Shown one piece after another: positions 16,275-24,847 of a DNA stretch of 64,000 bases. Positions within the stretch are counted from its first letter, which is position 1. Every line of letters starts with the position of its first letter. The stretch spans positions 186,001-250,000 of the forward strand of contig NZ_JAPZSP010000018.1 in NCBI RefSeq assembly GCF_027531705.1, in the 5' to 3' direction. The translations under genes were made by a program, and so were the position numbers. The notes under the pieces were generated by a model. It saw only the letters and a list, made by a program, of their open reading frames with translations, ran no database searches and was not told where the DNA came from. Origin of the DNA: Flavobacterium sp. (GTDB lineage Bacteria; Bacteroidota; Bacteroidia; Flavobacteriales; Flavobacteriaceae).

Positions 16275-17171
16275 TTATAATTCGTTTACTAAAGAGCTGA
16301 TAGTTTCAAATTTTCTCACATTATTAGATAATTTATTGGGAGAAATATTTTCAACCATTCTTCCAATAAACCAAACTTCAGCATCTTCGTTTAAAACTTC
16401 ATTTTTAATTTGAGTAACATACTCGTTAATCTCATCAGGTTCAGGTTTTACAGTGGTGTAAGCAATAAAAGTTATATTATCAAAATTCTTGCAAACTTCT
16501 TTTAAACTATCAATTGGAACACTCTCACCCAAATATATAGATTTATAACCATTAGAAATGATCTCGTAATTCAAATACAACAAACCTAGCTCATGGATTT
16601 CGTTGTCAGGTAAATAAAGAACAAAAACCCTATTAGTTTTCGTTGGTTCAAGGTATTGAATTTTTTCGGTATTAGCTATTATTTTTTGTTTAATTAAATA
16701 GGTAATAAAATGTTCGTGAGCAGGCGTTATTGTATCAGATTGCCACAACAAACCTAATTCTGTCATTAAAGGAATAAATACTTCGTAAAAAACATCTGTA
16801 AATGATTTTTCAGACAATAATTTATCATAAGTTAGGGTAAATTGAACCTGATCAAAGTTCATCATTGCCATTTTAAACTCGCTAATAGCATGATGTTTTA
16901 CACTTTTTTTATTGATAATTTCTCTGACTAACTCGGGAATTTTTTCATCAGTATATTTTGAAATAGTTGAAATTTTATAACCATAATTATGAAGTAAAGT
17001 TATATTCAAAAGTTTCTGAAGATTATCTGTATCATACAAACGGATGTTGGTATCTGTTCGCATTGGCTTTAATACATCGTATCTTTTTTCCCATATACGA
17101 ATAGTGTGAGCCTTGATTCCTGGAAGGTTTTCGAGGTCTTTGATACTAAAAACAGATTTTATATTGTTCAT
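16275..17171 (-). CDS. MerR-type regulator with B12-binding domain (CarH/LitR-like)
   Basis: Probable cobalamin-dependent repressor of the carotenoid operon. It has 298 residues: MerR DNA-binding domain (about 7-75, with IRIWEKRY), a helical B12-cap domain (about 95-170), and a cobalamin-binding Rossmann domain (180-298). The lower-ligand motif EIHELG has His193, followed by GESVPIDSL. The CarH cap signature W-x9-EH is intact (W143, E153, H154), but the residue after the Trp is Gln144 where T. thermophilus CarH has His132. As first gene of the operon it probably controls itself. The photoreceptor role is inference from the family. Confidence 0.88.
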   Translation of the reverse strand: MNNIKSVFSIKDLENLPGIKAHTIRIWEKRYDVLKPMRTDTNIRLYDTDNLQKLLNITLLHNYGYKISTISKYTDEKIPELVREIINKKSVKHHAISEFKMAMMNFDQVQFTLTYDKLLSEKSFTDVFYEVFIPLMTELGLLWQSDTITPAHEHFITYLIKQKIIANTEKIQYLEPTKTNRVFVLYLPDNEIHELGLLYLNYEIISNGYKSIYLGESVPIDSLKEVCKNFDNITFIAYTTVKPEPDEINEYVTQIKNEVLNEDAEVWFIGRMVENISPNKLSNNVRKFETISSLVNEL

Positions 17172-17175
17172 CTTT

Positions 17176-17216
17176 TTTCAAAATAAGTTAAACAAAAGTA
17201 ATTCTTTATTTTGAAA
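17176..17216. promoter_or_regulatory. Candidate operator: 11-bp inverted repeat around the crt promoter
   Basis: Perfect arms TTTCAAAATAA (17176-17186) and TTATTTTGAAA (17206-17216), with a 19-bp spacer that holds the -7 element. The arm centres are 30 bp apart, about three helical turns. The placement suits a MerR-type or multimeric repressor. The right arm begins at the stop codon of the GH25 gene. Confidence 0.55.
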
Positions 17217-17223
17217 CTGTCAA
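17193..17223 (-). promoter_or_regulatory. Promoter of the regulator-crtI-crtB-crtZ operon
   Basis: Minus-strand -7 element TACTTTTG (17193-17200) and -33 TTG (17221-17223), spaced by 20 nt; both fit the Bacteroidetes consensus. The start of transcription would be about 16 nt before the regulator ATG. The -33 box lies inside the end of the GH25 coding region. Confidence 0.7.
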
Positions 17224-18045
17224 ATAAAACAACATTTTTAACGAACCATTATAAATATTTATATCAACATTTTCAGAAACACCATTAATTCTAGCCTTTT
17301 CTGTAAACTGCCAAAACTGCCAATCATCCTTAATTCCTTCCACCCAAAAGTTATAATTAGCAATCCAAAACGTATAACCTTCAAATTCTTCTTTAAGAAA
17401 ATCTTCATAATATTTTTCTCCTGAATATATTATAGGTTTTACTTTGTAATGGTTTTCAACGGCAATGAGCCATCTTTTCAATCCAACTTTTAAACTATCG
17501 ACAGATTGGCTTTCGGGCAATTTTTCAATATCTAAAACTGGTGGAAAATCTCCTTTTCGAAGTTTAACATTATTGATAAAATTTTTAGCTTGTTCAAGTG
17601 AATTTTCGTTTGGACGATAATAATGATAAGCACCACGAATGAATTTATGCTTTCTGGCGTTTGACCAATTTTCTTCAAATCTTGAATCTAATTTATCGCT
17701 TCCAGCTGTTGCTCTTATAAAAACATAATCTAGTTTAAAACCTTCAACCGAATCGATTTCTGACCAATTGATTTCACCTTGAAATTGAGATACATCAAAT
17801 CCGACAACTTTGTCTTTGTTATTGCTTAATATTTGAAAAATTCTAGCCTTAGCAACTTTATCTTCTTTATAAACTTTATTGGTTTTGAAACTAAAATAAA
17901 ACAACAAAGCCTCGCGATAATGATAAACTCCAAATGAAAATGCAAAAAATGCTACTAAAATAAAAATGATTTTAGCAGATATAAAACCACTTTTCTTTTT
18001 AGAAGTTCGTCTACGTGTTGGAGTTTTTCTGGTGGTTTTTGCCAT
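17206..18045 (-). CDS. GH25 family lysozyme-like protein, membrane-anchored
   Basis: Probable peptidoglycan muramidase. It has 279 residues: a very basic N terminus (KTTRKTPTRRRTSKKK), one membrane span at about 22-41, then a GH25 domain from residue 75. Catalytic-type acids are in place: GFDVSQFQG near the start of the barrel and PVLDIEKL in the middle, with the GAYHYYRP strand and the terminal WQFWQF motif. This predicts an inner-membrane-anchored enzyme facing the periplasm, or a signal anchor. It is upstream of the crt operon on the same strand, but that operon has its own promoter. Confidence 0.87.
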   Translation of the reverse strand: MAKTTRKTPTRRRTSKKKSGFISAKIIFILVAFFAFSFGVYHYREALLFYFSFKTNKVYKEDKVAKARIFQILSNNKDKVVGFDVSQFQGEINWSEIDSVEGFKLDYVFIRATAGSDKLDSRFEENWSNARKHKFIRGAYHYYRPNENSLEQAKNFINNVKLRKGDFPPVLDIEKLPESQSVDSLKVGLKRWLIAVENHYKVKPIIYSGEKYYEDFLKEEFEGYTFWIANYNFWVEGIKDDWQFWQFTEKARINGVSENVDINIYNGSLKMLFYLTVSK

Positions 18046-18069
18046 TAATAATTTTAAATTATCTAAAAT

Positions 18070-18768
18070 TTATTTCTTAGCCATTAAATTATTAGCAACC
18101 GACAATAACACATAAGTAATTATTATTAAAGGAATTGCAAGAAACTGTAAAGTCAGAAGCATTACTATAGAAGCTAGTAAAAAACCAATTTGAAGTTTGT
18201 ATTTTTGGAAACTAAAGTTTTTAATTTTTAGAGAAAATAACGGAATTTCAGCATTCATTACATAAGCACTAATAAATGAAATAACGACTAAAGTCCACTG
18301 ATTGGATAAAAAAGCAGTTATCATTTCGTTTTCAATAAGTGGTAAACTCATTATAAGCAAAGTATTGGCAGGCGTTGGCAAACCAATAAAAGAATCCGAT
18401 TGACGTGTATCAATATTGAAATTAGCCAAACGATAACAAGCACCAAGAGTTATTACAAATCCAATTGAAGCAAAAGGAGAAAATATATCCGTATCATATG
18501 CTAAACTTGTAATCATTTTATACATCAAAAAACCTGGCGCTACACCACTTGTAACCATATCAGCTAAAGAATCAAGTTGCACTCCTAATGGTCCAGCAAC
18601 ACCAAACTTTCGAGCAAAAAAACCATCAAAAAAGTCAAAAAAGATTCCCAAAGCTACCATAAAAAAAGCATTTTCCGGGCGACCAATAGCAATAAAAACG
18701 ATGGCTACACAACCACAAAATAAGTTGAGAAGCGTTAGTATATTGGGAATATGTTTTTTGATATTCAT
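18070..18768 (-). CDS. pssA: CDP-diacylglycerol-serine O-phosphatidyltransferase
   Basis: Makes phosphatidylserine from CDP-diacylglycerol and serine, feeding phosphatidylethanolamine. It is a 232-residue integral membrane protein with the complete CDP-alcohol phosphotransferase motif: D48, G49, A52, R53, G62, D66, D70 (DG-x2-AR-x8-G-x3-D-x3-D). N-terminal HIPNILTLLNLFCG and later ACYRLANFN are typical of PssA rather than PgsA. It has its own TTG-N17-TAAATTTG promoter and lies 24 nt upstream of the GH25 gene, so the two may be co-transcribed. Confidence 0.93.
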   Translation of the reverse strand: MNIKKHIPNILTLLNLFCGCVAIVFIAIGRPENAFFMVALGIFFDFFDGFFARKFGVAGPLGVQLDSLADMVTSGVAPGFLMYKMITSLAYDTDIFSPFASIGFVITLGACYRLANFNIDTRQSDSFIGLPTPANTLLIMSLPLIENEMITAFLSNQWTLVVISFISAYVMNAEIPLFSLKIKNFSFQKYKLQIGFLLASIVMLLTLQFLAIPLIIITYVLLSVANNLMAKK

Positions 18769-18797
18769 CTTAAAAATTTAAAATTATTTGTAGTTGA

Positions 18798-18825
18798 CAA
18801 ATTTAATACAATAACTTGAAGACAA
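18798..18825 (-). promoter_or_regulatory. Promoter of pssA
   Basis: Minus-strand -7 element TAAATTTG (18798-18805) and -33 TTG (18823-18825) with a 17-nt spacer. Transcription would start about 23 nt before the ATG. The divergent PorV-like gene has a weaker candidate on the other strand (TTG at 18816-18818, TAGATTTT at 18841-18848). Confidence 0.65.
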
Positions 18826-18877
18826 GTGCGTTTTTTATTATAGATTTTTATATGATATTTGTAAAAAATAAAATTAC

Positions 18878-19945
18878 TTGAAAAAACACACCTTTTTATT
18901 GCTTTTATTGGCGTTTTTCTCCTCAAATGCGCAATCCGTTCGTAAATATTCAAACGAGTTTATGAATATTGGGGTTGATGCTGCAGCACTTGGTATGGCT
19001 AATACAATGGTAGCAAGCACACACGATGTAAATTCGGGTTATTGGAATCCGGCTGGATTGGTTGACATGGAAGACAGTCAACTTGGATTGATGCACGCAA
19101 GTTATTTTGCGAATATTGCACAATATGATTATGCTGCTTATGCAAAACCAATTGATGACCGAAGTGCTTGGGGAATTTCGATGATACGATTTGGTGTTGA
19201 TGATATTTTGAACACCACACAACTTATTGATAGTGAAGGAAATATTGATTACAACAGAATAAGCAAATTTTCAACTGCCGATTATGGTTTTACCTTTTCG
19301 TATGCCAGAAAAACACGTTTAGAAGGTTTGAATTATGGTGCCAATGCCAAAGTGATTCGAAGAATAATTGGAAAATTTGCCAATTCGTGGGGATTTGGTG
19401 TTGATGCCGGAATTCAATTTGAACGAAATAATTGGTATTTTGGTTTGATGGTTAGAGACATTACTACAACCTATAATATTTGGAATATTGACGAAGATGA
19501 ATATGCCAAAATTAAAAATGCAATTCCAGGAGAAAACCAAGAGTTACCTGAAAGTACCGAAATTACCGCACCAAAAGCACAATTGGGAATGTCAAAAAAA
19601 TATGAGTTTCACAACGAAATGAGTCTTTTGGCTGCAGCCAATTTGAATATGCAATTTACACAAACCAATGATATAATTTCGAGTGAATTAGTAAGTATTG
19701 ATCCGGCCATTGGTTTTGAAGGTGGTTATCAAGACATGGTTTTTTTACGAACAGGATTTGGTAATTTTCAAAATTTGACTCAAATTGATGGAAGCAAAAA
19801 GCTTGGTTTTCAGCCAAATATAGGTTTAGGGTTCAGGTATAAAGGTATTCAGATTGATTATGCTTTGACTGATTTGGGTAACCAAAGTGCCGCTTTGTAT
19901 TCGAATGTTTTTTCGCTGAAAGTTGATTTAAGTATTTTTAGATAG
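18878..19945 (+). CDS. PorV/PorQ family outer-membrane beta-barrel protein
   Basis: Outer-membrane protein of the PorV/PorQ (FadL-like) family, linked to type IX secretion in Bacteroidetes. It has 355 residues: signal peptide 1-18 (ending SSNAQ), then the family opening NIGVDAAALGMANTMVAST and the GYWNPAGLVD motif, followed by alternating beta strands and a terminal barrel strand ending VDLSIFR. The start is TTG at 18878-18880, because an in-frame stop lies 9 nt upstream and no ATG is available. A DUF4105 gene follows after 6 nt, so they form an operon. Confidence 0.82.
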   Translation: MKKHTFLLLLLAFFSSNAQSVRKYSNEFMNIGVDAAALGMANTMVASTHDVNSGYWNPAGLVDMEDSQLGLMHASYFANIAQYDYAAYAKPIDDRSAWGISMIRFGVDDILNTTQLIDSEGNIDYNRISKFSTADYGFTFSYARKTRLEGLNYGANAKVIRRIIGKFANSWGFGVDAGIQFERNNWYFGLMVRDITTTYNIWNIDEDEYAKIKNAIPGENQELPESTEITAPKAQLGMSKKYEFHNEMSLLAAANLNMQFTQTNDIISSELVSIDPAIGFEGGYQDMVFLRTGFGNFQNLTQIDGSKKLGFQPNIGLGFRYKGIQIDYALTDLGNQSAALYSNVFSLKVDLSIFR

Positions 19946-19951
19946 AATTAT

Positions 19952-21085
19952 ATGTTGAAAAAAACCTTCTTATTCCTTTCCTTTCTTTTTTCGATTGTTG
20001 CTTTTTCGCAAATGGCGCCTTTATCTGAAAATGCCAAAATAAGTGTTTTAACATGCGGAAATGGAGAAGAATTATACACAACTTTTGGTCATACAGCTAT
20101 AAGAATTCAAGATGTTTCCAATAGTTTAGATGTTGTTTTCAACTATGGAATGTTTGATTTTAGTGAAGGAAATTTTTATTTAAAATTTGTCAAAGGTGAT
20201 TTAAAATATTATGTTGCAGCAAGTTCTTACGATCAATTTTTATATGAATATCAATTAGAAAAACGAGAAGTTATTGAGCAAAAGCTGAATCTTTCGCAAC
20301 AGCAAAAGCAGAATTTATTAGAACTCTTGACTACTTCACTTTATTCGGAAGAGAAATATTATACCTATAAATTTATTGATAAAAACTGTACAACAATGGT
20401 TGTTGACAAACTCAACACTGTTTTGGGCGATACTAACCAAATTAAGAAATCCTCTAATACAGATGTGACTTATCGAGAAACTTTGTATCCTTATTTTGAA
20501 AATTATTTTTGGTATAAATTGGGAATCAACATCATATTTGGACAACGAGTTGATGATAGAGCTACCCAACTTTTTCTTCCGATAGAATTATTAAATAGTT
20601 TGAACAAAATTAGTGTTGATGGAAAACCATTGGTAGCTTCAAATGAAACTGTTGTACAAGCTGAGCAACCAAAATTTACTTTTAATTTCTTTAATAGCAT
20701 CTACTTTATTTCGAGTATATTACTAGTAATCATCTTGATAAATAAGCGATTTTTATTTAATATCTACTTGATTATTTTAGGGATTTTGGGAGTTTTCTTT
20801 ATTTGGGTTGGAAGTTATTCACTTCACAAAGAATTATTATTGAATTACAATGCATTGTTGTTCAATCCTATTTTTCTCTTGATTCCATTTATAAAAGGTG
20901 GTAGAATTCTAAAAGGTTTATTGTTAGCAAGTTTTGGAATGTTGCTAGTCTATTTGTTGATGATGCTATCAAAACCACATTTGAATTTGGTATTACCTTT
21001 TATGCTAACCGCCATTTATATTTTGGTAAAAAAATGGATTCAACAAAAGAGTTTATTGACCTCTGTAAAAAACGACCGTACTTAA
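19952..21085 (+). CDS. DUF4105 domain protein with C-terminal membrane region
   Basis: A 377-residue envelope protein. Residues 1-19 are a signal peptide (ending VAFSQ). Residues about 25-220 match DUF4105, with TCGNGEELYTTFGHTAIRI, NYGMFDF and DKNCTTMV; the conserved His and Cys give it a papain-like/NlpC-type look, but the activity is unproven. About five membrane helices follow from residue 245. It is 6 nt downstream of the PorV-like gene. Its last 33 nt overlap the end of the convergent sugar-transferase gene. Confidence 0.82.
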   Translation: MLKKTFLFLSFLFSIVAFSQMAPLSENAKISVLTCGNGEELYTTFGHTAIRIQDVSNSLDVVFNYGMFDFSEGNFYLKFVKGDLKYYVAASSYDQFLYEYQLEKREVIEQKLNLSQQQKQNLLELLTTSLYSEEKYYTYKFIDKNCTTMVVDKLNTVLGDTNQIKKSSNTDVTYRETLYPYFENYFWYKLGINIIFGQRVDDRATQLFLPIELLNSLNKISVDGKPLVASNETVVQAEQPKFTFNFFNSIYFISSILLVIILINKRFLFNIYLIILGILGVFFIWVGSYSLHKELLLNYNALLFNPIFLLIPFIKGGRILKGLLLASFGMLLVYLLMMLSKPHLNLVLPFMLTAIYILVKKWIQQKSLLTSVKNDRT

Positions 21086-22450
21086 AGTTTTAACGATAAT
21101 ATTGATATCAATAAAAATGCTTCGGTGTTTGATGTAATATAAATCGTATTGCAATTTTATCAAACTATCATCAATGGTTGCTCCATAAGAATAATTGACT
21201 TGAGCCCAACCTGTAAGTCCAGGTTTTATTACATGGCGTGTTTCATAAAAAGGCATTATTTCGGCAATTTCTCTAACAAAAACTGGTCTTTCTGGTCTTG
21301 GACCGATAACTGCCATATCTCCTTTTAATATATTTATAAACTGAGGAAACTCATCCAAACGAGATTTGCGAAGAAACTTTCCGAAAGCTGTAATTCTGGC
21401 ATCATTTTTTTTGCTAAAAACAGCTCCATTTTTTTCGGCATTTTTTATCATTGTTCTGAATTTCAGTATTTTAAAAACTTTTCCGTTTTTCCCAACCCGT
21501 TTTTGGGTGTAGAATAATTTTCCTCTATTACCAAGAAGATTTCCTAATAGAATTAATGGAAGAATTAGCAAACCTACGGATAATCCAATCAATGAAATTA
21601 TGATTTCAAAAATACGAACGCCTAACAAATACAATCGATTTTGATTACTTCGGCTAAAAGGGAAATACCTGTAAAAATCTCTAGCTACATATTGTACTGG
21701 AATTCTTTGGGTGATGCTTTCATAAACCTGTGTATATTCTCTAATTATGAAACCATTTTCTAAAAGATGTATTAGTTGATTGTATAAATTTACAGTAATT
21801 CCGTCTGTTTTTTGGGACGCAATTACAACTTCAGAAACAGAGTTTTCTTTTACGAAATCTTCTAAATTATCAATCTTTATATTTTCTACAAAACTCTTTT
21901 CAGATTTCATTTTTTCATTTGAAACATCCGAATTTATGTAGCCAACAATTTTATAATGAGGATCAGCGTTTTCTAGACCAAGAACTAACTCTTCCAGTTG
22001 TTCTTTATCACAAATCAGGATTACTTTTTTGACAAATCTATCAGAAGCCAGAAATTTTACATAAAAAAGTCTCCAAAGAAAGAGTGCAATTAAAACTGCA
22101 AGATAAAAATAAATAATTTGAAGACGATTACTTGGTAACGTTGGCGTTAAAATTGGGGTTAACAAGTAAATTAGAACAGTAGTTGAAGCTGTTAGAATTA
22201 TACTTTTAATAACTTGAAATTGATTACTTGCAACTTGCAAATTATACATTTCAAATACAGTTCCAATAACATTCAGATATAACCCTAGAACTATTGTCCA
22301 ATAAAAATTTCTTTTTGAAATATTGAAATACTCAAAATCAAACACTTGAGAAATCAAATACAGAAAAAACAAAACAGATAATACATCAAAAACTCTGAGA
22401 AGAATTTTTCTTTCAGAAACTTCAAAGTGTATCTTTTTATTGCTTTGCAT
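21053..22450 (-). CDS. Polyprenyl glycosylphosphotransferase (WcaJ-type initiating enzyme)
   Basis: Probably starts repeat-unit assembly by moving a sugar phosphate from an NDP-sugar to undecaprenyl phosphate at the inner membrane. It has 465 residues: four N-terminal membrane helices, a CoA-binding-like middle domain (about 140-240), a reentrant helix (ISLIGLSVGLLILPLILLG), then the catalytic domain with FYTQKRVGKNGKVFKILKF, SRLDEFPQFINILKGDM and VIGPRPERP. It marks the left edge of the polysaccharide locus and converges on, and overlaps, the DUF4105 gene. Confidence 0.9.
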   Translation of the reverse strand: MQSNKKIHFEVSERKILLRVFDVLSVLFFLYLISQVFDFEYFNISKRNFYWTIVLGLYLNVIGTVFEMYNLQVASNQFQVIKSIILTASTTVLIYLLTPILTPTLPSNRLQIIYFYLAVLIALFLWRLFYVKFLASDRFVKKVILICDKEQLEELVLGLENADPHYKIVGYINSDVSNEKMKSEKSFVENIKIDNLEDFVKENSVSEVVIASQKTDGITVNLYNQLIHLLENGFIIREYTQVYESITQRIPVQYVARDFYRYFPFSRSNQNRLYLLGVRIFEIIISLIGLSVGLLILPLILLGNLLGNRGKLFYTQKRVGKNGKVFKILKFRTMIKNAEKNGAVFSKKNDARITAFGKFLRKSRLDEFPQFINILKGDMAVIGPRPERPVFVREIAEIMPFYETRHVIKPGLTGWAQVNYSYGATIDDSLIKLQYDLYYIKHRSIFIDINIIVKTLSTVVFYRGQ

Positions 22451-22503
22451 TTATCTAATCTAATTTATTTTGCAAAGTAACAGCTTTTTTAGATTTTTAA
22501 CGG

Positions 22504-23523
22504 TTATTTTAAAAGATTATTCCACAACTTTTTTACAGAATTCCAGTCGAAAGATTCAACTTTTGTTCTAGCGTTATAGGCGATTTTGGATGCAATTTCA
22601 GGGTTTTTAATTATATATTTTATAGAATTTGCCATTGCAGTGCTATCGCAATCTGTCACTAATAAACTATCAACTTTATCATCTAATAAATAAGGAATTC
22701 CACCAACATTTGTTGAAATTACTGGTAATCCCATAGCCATTGCTTCCATTACGCTTATTGGAGTATTGTCGATATTAGTTGTGTTTATGAAGATATCGTA
22801 GTTATGTGATAGTTCTAACCATTTTTCTTTGGACAATCTACCAGTAAAATTTACATTTAGCTCTAACTCTTCAGCATATTTTTTTGTGGTTTCCAAAGAG
22901 CCGTCTTTATCTGGTCCGACCATACATAAAGTTGCATTTGGATAATCAGATTTAATAAAATTAAAAACATCAATTGCCATTTTGGGATTATAAATAGATG
23001 CAAAAGCTCTAACCCATAAAATTTTGGGTTCAAAAGAATTTCTTTCTTTAAATTTATAATTGGCAATTTCAAGAACATTTGGAATATAAATTGTATTATC
23101 AAAACCATATTCTAAGAAAACACTTTGAAGGTATTTTGATGGCGCGACATTTGAGTAGGAATTTGCAAAAATCATTTTACTTAAGGCAGTATTATTTTTA
23201 AGCCGATTGGGTAAATTTCCACCATGTAGAATTGGGATGTATTTTGTTTTGAAAACTCTTGCTATTTGGCTACAAAAAAAAACATACCAAAAACTTGAAG
23301 TACTATAGGTGTCAATGATTATATAATCAACTTTTCTAGCATTAACCAACGTAGATAAAAACATACTTACTAATCTGATAAATTGATTTTTCTTATCAGA
23401 AGTATAAACCATAGAAAATCCTTCATCTTCAAAAGATTTTCCTAAAGTTTCAATTGTTGTTACATTGAAACCGTGCTTAGAGAGTTTGTTCCCTATGTAT
23501 AGGAGTTTTGGTTTCATCTGCAA
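22504..23523 (-). CDS. Glycosyltransferase family 4
   Basis: GT-B fold glycosyltransferase of 339 residues. Seen: N-terminal KPKLLYIGNKLSKHG, the hinge LPILHGGN, and the donor-site motif SVMEAMAMGLPVISTNVGG with EX7E spacing. Two ATG codons (23523 and 23517) are possible; MKPKLLYIG at 23517 is the likelier one. Either way it overlaps the upstream ligase/polymerase gene by more than 40 nt. Donor and acceptor are unknown. Confidence 0.85.
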   Translation of the reverse strand: MQMKPKLLYIGNKLSKHGFNVTTIETLGKSFEDEGFSMVYTSDKKNQFIRLVSMFLSTLVNARKVDYIIIDTYSTSSFWYVFFCSQIARVFKTKYIPILHGGNLPNRLKNNTALSKMIFANSYSNVAPSKYLQSVFLEYGFDNTIYIPNVLEIANYKFKERNSFEPKILWVRAFASIYNPKMAIDVFNFIKSDYPNATLCMVGPDKDGSLETTKKYAEELELNVNFTGRLSKEKWLELSHNYDIFINTTNIDNTPISVMEAMAMGLPVISTNVGGIPYLLDDKVDSLLVTDCDSTAMANSIKYIIKNPEIASKIAYNARTKVESFDWNSVKKLWNNLLK

Positions 23524-24847
23524 TAGTAACTTTTAATAATGATAAAGCGTAAATAAAAGCTGGCGCGGCTAATCGCATGGCAGCGTGATTGATAGTTAAA
23601 AGCCAAAATAAATAAAATGAAAGAAGAAATATATTTTGCTTGTTATTCATGTAAAAAATGAGTGGTGTAACAAGTAACAATATTAACATTATAATACCCA
23701 CTATTCCGTGTTCAGCCGGAACTCTTGAGAGTTCATTATGAGAAGATGCTTCAATTCCAATATTTTCTAATCTAACTTCTTTTGCTCTACCAACACCAAC
23801 TCCTAAGAAAGGATTCTGAAGAAACATATCAATTTCTGACTCAAACAACACTTCTCTTCCACCTAGCCTATCCTCTTTTACCCTTCCACGTGCATCTTGA
23901 TTAGAATATCTTTTTTCAATTAATCCATTTGTTTGCGAAGAACTGTAAGTCCATACACCTAGACCGATAATAAAACCAAATAATAAAAGAAAAACGACCT
24001 TTACTCTAGTTATTTTATTAACTCTATTAAATATAACAACTAACATAATCAAAATCATTACTAATGCTGTAAAAATACCGCCTCTCGAAAAAGTGATTAT
24101 ACCTCTAAAAGCAATAAAAACAAGGATTAAGAGATTAGTTATTAATAGAAGTGTATTTTTTGACTTAAATAAAATAAGCACAAAGAAAGTAAAAATCCCT
24201 AAACCTAAAATGGTTGAAACTTGGTTAGGCCCAAAACCTCCAGAAGCTTCAAAATTAGATCCAGTGCTCGTTACAATGTTTTTTATACTTGGAGTATATA
24301 GATACAAATATACAACTGTAGAGACTATTGGATAGGAAACAGTTCTTACAACATCAAATACTCTTTCAAGAGAAATTTTCATATCAATACAATAAACCGA
24401 TGCAAAAGCTAGGCAAATTGGTCCAGAAATATTGAATGCTATTGCTAAACGAGCATCTGTATTCTCAGCAAAATTGGTATAAGCTAATAAAACCCCAGGC
24501 ATCAATAAAAAGAAATAAATAATATAAATTATTGATCTGTTTGATACTCTGTGATACAAAATTCCAATAGAAGAAAACAATATAATTGAGTACTTACCAA
24601 ACTCAAAAACAGAACCTTCAGTCATTCTTAATAATATTTCTGCACCAGTTATATAAGAACAGATTATCAATACTTCATTGTTTTTATCTTTAGTCGTAAA
24701 AACATGAAATAATCCTATAGCAATTATTAAAAGGCTATAAATTTTTGCAGTAAAAGGAAACTGAAAAATAACAAATCCAATTAATACATGAATAATTAGA
24801 AGCAAAAAATAATAATCCTTATTTATGGTTTTCATTTTTTTATCCAA
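23477..24847 (-). CDS. O-antigen ligase/polymerase family membrane protein
   Basis: A 456-residue protein with about twelve membrane helices and a large periplasmic loop, of the Wzy_C/O-antigen ligase group that polymerises repeat units or attaches glycan to its carrier. Seen: the ITFSRGGIFTALV segment and the loop motif NPFLGVGVGRAKE followed by SSHNELSRVPAEHGIVG, where the SHNE...EHG pattern is typical of the family. The start may be ATG 24847 or 24835. Whether it acts as Wzy or as a WaaL-type ligase cannot be told from sequence. Confidence 0.85.
   Translation of the reverse strand: MDKKMKTINKDYYFLLLIIHVLIGFVIFQFPFTAKIYSLLIIAIGLFHVFTTKDKNNEVLIICSYITGAEILLRMTEGSVFEFGKYSIILFSSIGILYHRVSNRSIIYIIYFFLLMPGVLLAYTNFAENTDARLAIAFNISGPICLAFASVYCIDMKISLERVFDVVRTVSYPIVSTVVYLYLYTPSIKNIVTSTGSNFEASGGFGPNQVSTILGLGIFTFFVLILFKSKNTLLLITNLLILVFIAFRGIITFSRGGIFTALVMILIMLVVIFNRVNKITRVKVVFLLLFGFIIGLGVWTYSSSQTNGLIEKRYSNQDARGRVKEDRLGGREVLFESEIDMFLQNPFLGVGVGRAKEVRLENIGIEASSHNELSRVPAEHGIVGIIMLILLLVTPLIFYMNNKQNIFLLSFYLFWLLTINHAAMRLAAPAFIYALSLLKVTIADETKTPIHREQTL

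Noticed and set aside
17176..17216. Inverted repeat after the GH25 gene as a terminator
   Set aside because: The loop would be 19 nt and no T tract follows on the minus strand; the promoter reading fits better.
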